In this document: positions 5,654 to 9,903 of the stretch, piece by piece | How the letters are laid out: every line of letters starts with the position of its first letter | Numbering within the stretch: the stretch's first letter is position 1 | NCBI GenBank assembly: GCA_946481735.1 | Contig: CAMLOU010000150.1 | Span: 1 to 9,903 of the forward strand | Direction of reading: 5' to 3' | Length of the DNA: 9,903 bases | Source of the DNA: an uncultured Cellvibrio sp. | GTDB taxonomy: Bacteria; Pseudomonadota; Gammaproteobacteria; Pseudomonadales; Cellvibrionaceae | The notes under the pieces: model-generated | What the model was told of the DNA's origin: nothing | What the model saw: only the letters and a program-made list of their open reading frames with translations | Databases searched by the model: none | Position numbers and translations under genes: made by a program

Positions 5654-7489
5654 ATGACTGCTGACCCTCGACTCCAGACATTGCTTGAACGTCTCAATGT
5701 GCCGTCCCAGGATCTGGCGGCGCTGACGTTTTGCGCCGGCAGCAAAGACCAACAGGTGCGGGAATGGGTGCGCGCCTTGCCGCTGACGCGCATCAACCAT
5801 GTGAGTGCGCTGCTCTATAAAGCCGTGCCGGAAATCGGGCGTTTGAAAACCGGCAGCGACACCCGGCTGGCCATCCTTGAAACCCTGCGCCCGGCGGTGC
5901 AACAGTGCATTCAGGGACTCTCACAACACTTCCTTAACCAACCGCTGATCCTGCCGGAGGCTGCACGCAAGACAGCGACCGTTGCGCAAGCCCTGCAAAA
6001 GCACATGAGCAACGCCTATCTCGTGGCGGTACGCGATTTGTGTGCCCCGGGTAAAAGTGAAGAGTCCAATGGACGCCAGGCCCTGGCCATTCACCGTGCG
6101 CTGACGGGACTGGGGTTACTCTTGCTGCGCAGCTACCAGTTATATATTCCCATTACCGGCCAGCTCTGGACCGAGATTCATACCTTGTATGAAATCGCCG
6201 AAGCCCTGGAGCTGACCGAATACCCGGTCGATGACCCCCTGGCACATCATCAACACACCAAGAGCATCAGCCTGGCCTATTTGCGCTTGATGCTGCTGGC
6301 GTGCGCCAAGCCGAACCAGATGCGCCAGGACGAAGTGTTGGCCACCTACAACGCGCTGGAAACCCTGTGTACACAGGCGAAATTGCTGCCGCATAATCCA
6401 GCGCAAAAAGACAACCTGTTCGCTATCCAACTCGCGGGCAACCGGCCACCGCAATACAAATCGCGTTTACCCCACAATGCCGATGGCGAAATCCGCGAAC
6501 TCAATACCGCGCAACTGGCGCGCACACTGCAAGAACAGGCCAAGCAAAATCCCACCAGCGAAGGCAGCCTGCGCAATGAGCTGAATTTGTCACCCGCGCT
6601 GACGGAGCACCTGATCCAGGCGTGGAATATCCTTGCCCAACGCAGCTTTGAACGACAGGAAACCAGCGGCACTATCGAGGTGACCGTGGGCCTGACCAAC
6701 CTGCACTTCCACCTTGCCGGAAAGTTGCCGTTCAATTTGTTTCTGAATCAAACCGCCAACGTCCACAATGACGCTAATGCCGAAGCCATCTTCCAAAAAC
6801 GCGGCATCCAGCTAAAGCCCAACAAATCCACCGATGACGATCCCTGGGGCGATGCCTTCGACGTGGCCGGCACAGCCTTGGCGGGAAAACATTTGCCGAC
6901 GCTGAATATCGAAAGCACCATTCGCAAACAAGAGCAACAGGATTACCAGGGCAAGCACCCCATCTACAAAGTGCCGCTGGTGGATGTCAGCCCCGGCGGC
7001 TATTGCCTGGAATGGCAGGACGAGATTCCTAACCAGGTCAAGGCGGGTGAATTGTTAGGCGTTCGGGATGAGGGCCGACAGAAATGGAGCGTGGGTGTCG
7101 TACGCTGGGTGCAGCAAACCAAGGGCGCCACACAATTGGGCATCCAGATCCTGGCGCCTCAAGCCATTCCGCTGGGTGTGGCCATCGTCCATAAAACCGG
7201 CGGCTTTTCCGAATACCTGCGCGCCCTGCAACTTCCGGCGCTGAAGGCAATCAACCAGCCGGTCACCCTGCTGACCAATTCGGTGTCGTTCCGCGAATAC
7301 AGCAAGGTCCGTCTGTTTCATCCGCCTTCGCCCCAGGAGGAAGAGCACCGCGAAATCCCGGTGCAATTAACCCGGCGGGTGTTTGCCACCGGCGCGTTCA
7401 GCCAGTTCACCTATCGCGAGCTGGCCACCGCCAAACCGGATGCCGGAGAATCAAAAGATGACTTTGATTCCGTGTGGCAAAAGAACTGA
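5654..7489 (+). CDS. Protein of 611 residues with a degenerate PilZ-like C-terminal region, upstream of fimX
   Basis: I cannot give this a gene name. Residues 1-330 look soluble and mostly helical, with no signal peptide and no continuous membrane segment, although GLGLLLLRS near residue 155 is hydrophobic. Residues 339-363 (starting GTIEVTVGLTNLHFHLAG) look like a conserved core before the last domain. Residues 424-500 resemble a PilZ domain: VDVSPGG (Asp444, Ser446, Gly449) fits the D/N-x-S-x-x-G motif, and VVRWVQ (from 482) with LGIQIL (495-500) fits the closing strands. The N-terminal RxxxR c-di-GMP motif is absent: Arg424 is followed by Gln428 where the second Arg is expected. The domain may thus bind a partner and not the nucleotide. 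In Pseudomonas a large uncharacterised protein is also, from memory, next to fimX. The ribosome site is weak. Function is inferred only from context. Confidence 0.8.
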   Translation: MTADPRLQTLLERLNVPSQDLAALTFCAGSKDQQVREWVRALPLTRINHVSALLYKAVPEIGRLKTGSDTRLAILETLRPAVQQCIQGLSQHFLNQPLILPEAARKTATVAQALQKHMSNAYLVAVRDLCAPGKSEESNGRQALAIHRALTGLGLLLLRSYQLYIPITGQLWTEIHTLYEIAEALELTEYPVDDPLAHHQHTKSISLAYLRLMLLACAKPNQMRQDEVLATYNALETLCTQAKLLPHNPAQKDNLFAIQLAGNRPPQYKSRLPHNADGEIRELNTAQLARTLQEQAKQNPTSEGSLRNELNLSPALTEHLIQAWNILAQRSFERQETSGTIEVTVGLTNLHFHLAGKLPFNLFLNQTANVHNDANAEAIFQKRGIQLKPNKSTDDDPWGDAFDVAGTALAGKHLPTLNIESTIRKQEQQDYQGKHPIYKVPLVDVSPGGYCLEWQDEIPNQVKAGELLGVRDEGRQKWSVGVVRWVQQTKGATQLGIQILAPQAIPLGVAIVHKTGGFSEYLRALQLPALKAINQPVTLLTNSVSFREYSKVRLFHPPSPQEEEHREIPVQLTRRVFATGAFSQFTYRELATAKPDAGESKDDFDSVWQKN

Positions 7490-7622
7490 TAACGCAGGGA
7501 AAAGTGACCCAACCAGACGAAATGTTATAGTCATGTCGCACAATTCAACCTGCCGCATTGAGGCGACAGACTATTTGGGTAATATACGCAGCTAGCCTAG
7601 ACTCTGAGTAGATAAATCCTGC

Positions 7623-7652
7623 TTGCAAGACTTTTCCGATTATTGGTGTAAA
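7623..7652 (+). promoter_or_regulatory. Candidate extended -10 promoter of fimX
   Basis: TTGCAA (7623-7628) is followed after 18 bp by TGTAAA (7647-7652), each with four of six consensus bases. A TG one base upstream (7644-7645) makes an extended -10 element. The start would be near 7659, leaving a leader of about 44 nt. The spacer and -10 lie inside the dyad described separately. Confidence 0.4.
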
Positions 7653-7656
7653 AGTC
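7629..7656. promoter_or_regulatory. 7-bp dyad overlapping the fimX promoter (operator-like)
   Basis: GACTTTT (7629-7635) and its perfect complement AAAAGTC (7650-7656) are separated by 14 bp. The arms fill the promoter spacer and the -10 region, where a repressor would block polymerase. If transcription began further upstream, the same sequence could form an RNA hairpin. No known regulator motif is recognised. Confidence 0.35.
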
Positions 7657-7660
7657 GCAT

Positions 7661-7676
7661 CAAGTGGCCAAGTGGC
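7661..7676 (+). repeat. Tandem octamer CAAGTGGC x2 upstream of fimX
   Basis: CAAGTGGC occurs twice back to back (7661-7668 and 7669-7676), beginning at about the predicted transcript start. It could be a binding element in the leader or a chance duplication. Confidence 0.5.
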
Positions 7677-7702
7677 ACAGACAAAGAGCGCAGTAACGCC
7701 TT

Positions 7703-9790
7703 ATGAATGCAAATGACACAATCCGCCTCCTGATTCTGAATAATTCTCGCGCAGAAGCGGAACGTCTGATCAGTATGCTTCACAACGCCGGCCGGCCCAG
7801 CCGCGCCCAGCATGTCGAGAGCGAGGAAGCGCTCGTCAAATTGCTCGAAGAGCAGACCTGGGATTTATTGATTGCTCACGACCAGACCACCAACGTTACC
7901 CCCCAAACCGCCATCAAACATATCCGCCGCCTGAACAAAGACGTGCCCGTGATCCTGCAAAACGACGACGAATTCCTGGCCGTGGTAGAAGGCATGAAGC
8001 TGGGCGCGGCGGATGTGGTACGGCTCGACGATGACCAGCATTTATTGCTGGTGATGCAGCGGGAGATGAACAACCGCGAAGAGCGGCAGGCCAAGCGCCT
8101 GGCCGACCGTCGCTTCCGCGAAGCCGAACGGCGCAGCCAGCAATTGCTCGACAGCTCGCGCGATGCCATCGCCTATGTGCAGGACGGTTTGTACCTGTAT
8201 GCCAACCAATCCTTCGCTGAATTATTCGGCTACGAGGATAAAGACGATATCGATTGCATGCCTATCATGGACATGGTGGATGACAAGGATCAGGACACGC
8301 TGAAAACCTTCCTGAAGGATTTCACCTTCAAAGGGTTGGATGCCGAATCCACCAAGCTGGCGTTCCGCGGTTTGAAACAGGACGGCACCGCCACCCCCAT
8401 CAGCCTGGAAGTGTCACACGTCACTTACGATGAAGAACCCTGTATCCAGTTTTTAGCGCGCGCTAACCGCGTGGATCTCAATAACGATGTACTGGAAGCG
8501 CAGATCAAACAAATTAAATGGCAGGATGTGGTCACCGGTTTGTACAACCGCCAGTACATGATCGACCACCTCGAAAAAACTATCGATAACATCACCGAAA
8601 AAGACAACCTGAGTTTGTTGTATATCGACATCGATAATTTTATCGAGCGCGCGCAATCAACCCTGGGCGTGGCGGCGGCCGATATGGCGCTGAGCGATCT
8701 GGCGTCGTTGCTGCGCGAAAAAAATAACACCACCGATATCATCGCCCGCTTCGGCGACACGGCGTTTACGGTGCTGGTACCCAATATCCGCGCCGATGCG
8801 GCTGTGAATCGGGCCAGGCAATTATGCAAGGCCATTGAAGAACACATTATTGATATCGATAATAAAACCTTGCAGCTCACCGCCAGCATTGGTGTGTCAC
8901 TGATCAACGACAACACCACCAATGCCAACAAGGTCATTGAGCAGGCGATCAACGCGATGGAAAAGGTGCGCGGGGCCAACGGCAATAACGCGCAATTATT
9001 TGAGCCGGAGATGTCAGCGGACGAACGCGATCAGAAAAATATTGCCTCTGATTTGCAACATGCGCTGGATAACGACCGCTTCCGTTTATTGTTCCAACCG
9101 ATCATCAGCCTGCGCGGTTCCGAGGAAGAGTATTACGAAGTGTATCTGCGGATGCTCAACGATAATAACGAGGAAATTTCCCCCAGCCGGTTTATTGAAA
9201 CGGCGTCATCCATCGGCGCCAGTATCAAGATTGATCGCTGGGTGATTCTGGAATCGATCAAGATGTTGTCCCAGCATCGCGCCAAGGGCAACAAGACCAA
9301 GTTGATTTTAAATCTGAGCAAAGATTCGCTGTGCGATGAGTCGCTGGTGCCCTGGCTGGGTGTGGCTTTTAAAGCGGCGAAATTATCGAGCGATGCCATT
9401 GTATTCCAGGCAAACGAAGTGGATGTAACCAACCACCTGAATGCAGCCAAGTCCTTTGCGGAAGGTTTGCAAAAACTGAAAACGTTTATGTCGATCAGCA
9501 ACTTCGGTTGTTCATTGAATCCGTTTAATACTCTCAAGCATGTGCCGGCCAGCATCGTCAAGATCGACGGCTCATTTACCATGGATATTCAGAACAATAA
9601 GGAAAGTCCGGAAACACTGATTCATTTGATTGAGCAGCTGCATGGTGAAAACAAGATCACCATCGTGCCGTTTGTGGAAAATGCCAGCGTGCTGTCGACC
9701 TTGTGGCAAGCGGGTGCGCATTATATCCAGGGGCATTACCTGCAAGAGCCGACGCAGAATATGAGTTACGATTTTAATATGGAGACGTGA
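7703..9790 (+). CDS. fimX: FimX-like degenerate REC-PAS-GGDEF-EAL cyclic-di-GMP effector
   Basis: FimX in Pseudomonas and Xanthomonas is a polar c-di-GMP receptor needed for type IV pilus assembly and twitching. This 695-residue protein matches FimX length (about 691) and opens with a very similar TIRLLILNNSRAEAERL. Residues 1-125 are a receiver fold without its chemistry: Asn13-Asn14 replace the acidic pair and His59 sits at the phosphoacceptor position. A PAS domain follows (about 145-260). The GGDEF domain (about 275-430) has RFGDTAF (349-355) in place of RxGGDEF. The EAL domain (about 440-690) has EVYLRM (479-484) for EALLR, SNFG (599-602) for the metal-binding DDFG, and VPFVENA (Glu659) for the VAEGVE segment. 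QPIISL, NLS, VKIDGSF and IQGHYLQEP remain, so nucleotide binding without turnover is likely. It has no membrane segments. An REP-like element follows 30 bp after the stop. Confidence 0.9.
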   Translation: MNANDTIRLLILNNSRAEAERLISMLHNAGRPSRAQHVESEEALVKLLEEQTWDLLIAHDQTTNVTPQTAIKHIRRLNKDVPVILQNDDEFLAVVEGMKLGAADVVRLDDDQHLLLVMQREMNNREERQAKRLADRRFREAERRSQQLLDSSRDAIAYVQDGLYLYANQSFAELFGYEDKDDIDCMPIMDMVDDKDQDTLKTFLKDFTFKGLDAESTKLAFRGLKQDGTATPISLEVSHVTYDEEPCIQFLARANRVDLNNDVLEAQIKQIKWQDVVTGLYNRQYMIDHLEKTIDNITEKDNLSLLYIDIDNFIERAQSTLGVAAADMALSDLASLLREKNNTTDIIARFGDTAFTVLVPNIRADAAVNRARQLCKAIEEHIIDIDNKTLQLTASIGVSLINDNTTNANKVIEQAINAMEKVRGANGNNAQLFEPEMSADERDQKNIASDLQHALDNDRFRLLFQPIISLRGSEEEYYEVYLRMLNDNNEEISPSRFIETASSIGASIKIDRWVILESIKMLSQHRAKGNKTKLILNLSKDSLCDESLVPWLGVAFKAAKLSSDAIVFQANEVDVTNHLNAAKSFAEGLQKLKTFMSISNFGCSLNPFNTLKHVPASIVKIDGSFTMDIQNNKESPETLIHLIEQLHGENKITIVPFVENASVLSTLWQAGAHYIQGHYLQEPTQNMSYDFNMET

Positions 9791-9820
9791 TAGAGACCGG
9801 TGGTGTCTGATGGGGATTAA

Positions 9821-9903
9821 TGTCGGATTACGAGGCTGCGCCTCTAATTCGACCTACTTAGATCGTGCATTTGTAGGTCGGATTAGCGCAGCGTAATCCG
9901 ACA
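9821..9903. repeat. Second copy of the REP/BIME-like element, after fimX
   Basis: The left unit (9821-9857, 37 bp) and the shorter right unit in opposite orientation (9873-9903, 31 bp) are separated by a 15-bp spacer. The right unit is identical to 3619-3649. The left unit differs from 3556-3592 mainly in the central stem, which reads GAGGC-TGC-GCCTC here against GGCGC-TTT-GCGCC there. It starts 30 bp after the fimX stop and could act as a transcript end or 3' stabiliser. The window ends with the last base of the unit, so more units may follow. Confidence 0.85.

Larger units (their letters stand above)
7490..7702 (+). promoter_or_regulatory. Upstream region of fimX
   Basis: This 213-bp gap separates the PilZ-like gene from fimX. 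It contains no convincing gene and no strong hairpin with a T-run that would end the upstream transcript. Its right part holds a promoter-like pair (7623-7652), a dyad (7629-7656) and a tandem octamer (7661-7676). The fimX ATG at 7703 lacks a strong Shine-Dalgarno; the best purine stretch, AAAGAGCG at 7683-7690, lies rather far upstream. Confidence 0.4.

Noticed and set aside
7383..7595. Small plus-strand frame overlapping the end of the PilZ-like gene
   Set aside because: Mostly an alternative frame of the upstream gene, with no family resemblance and no clear start signal.
8425..8985. Minus-strand open frame of 186 codons inside fimX
   Set aside because: It lies opposite the PAS/GGDEF region of a well-matched FimX homologue, has low-complexity Ser/Leu-rich composition and no ribosome site of note.

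Overview
The window reads as a stretch of gammaproteobacterial chromosome of moderate G+C. Protein similarity recalled from memory points to the Cellvibrionaceae/Pseudomonas side: a FimX-like protein, a YfcA-type transporter and an assimilatory molybdenum nitrate reductase. No database was searched, so the taxonomic call is an inference. Nothing suggests phage, plasmid or insertion-sequence origin.

Left part (1-1804, minus strand): the first 477 codons of an assimilatory nitrate reductase (nasA) run off the left edge. A 371-base gap upstream of it holds a well-formed sigma-54 promoter (1477-1493), a perfect match to the IHF consensus (1565-1577) and a 17-bp NtrC-like dyad (1681-1697). This is the usual order for a nitrogen-regulated, enhancer-driven gene. 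The same gap holds a weak terminator for the next gene.

Middle part (1805-5475): a TSUP/YfcA membrane transporter on the minus strand diverges from modA, modB and modC on the plus strand, which encode a complete ABC importer for molybdate. Nitrate reductase needs a molybdenum cofactor, so the neighbourhood has a coherent metal and nitrogen theme. modB and modC overlap by 4 bp (ATGA). modA is separated from modB by 187 bp filled with a REP/BIME-like palindromic element.

Right part (5476-9903): two plus-strand genes with a type IV pilus/cyclic-di-GMP theme. The first encodes a 611-residue protein with a long N-terminal region and a degenerate PilZ-like C-terminal region. The second encodes a 695-residue FimX homologue (REC-PAS-GGDEF-EAL) in which the phosphoacceptor site and both enzyme active sites are degraded, so it is probably a c-di-GMP effector and not an enzyme. 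The stretch between them has an extended -10 promoter with a 7-bp dyad and a tandem octamer. A second copy of the BIME-like repeat lies just after fimX and fills the end of the window.

No clearly unprecedented system is visible. The most interesting points are the PilZ-like protein next to fimX, the repeat family whose hairpin stem shows compensatory changes, its insertion into the mod operon, and the sigma-54/IHF/NtrC-like array upstream of nasA.
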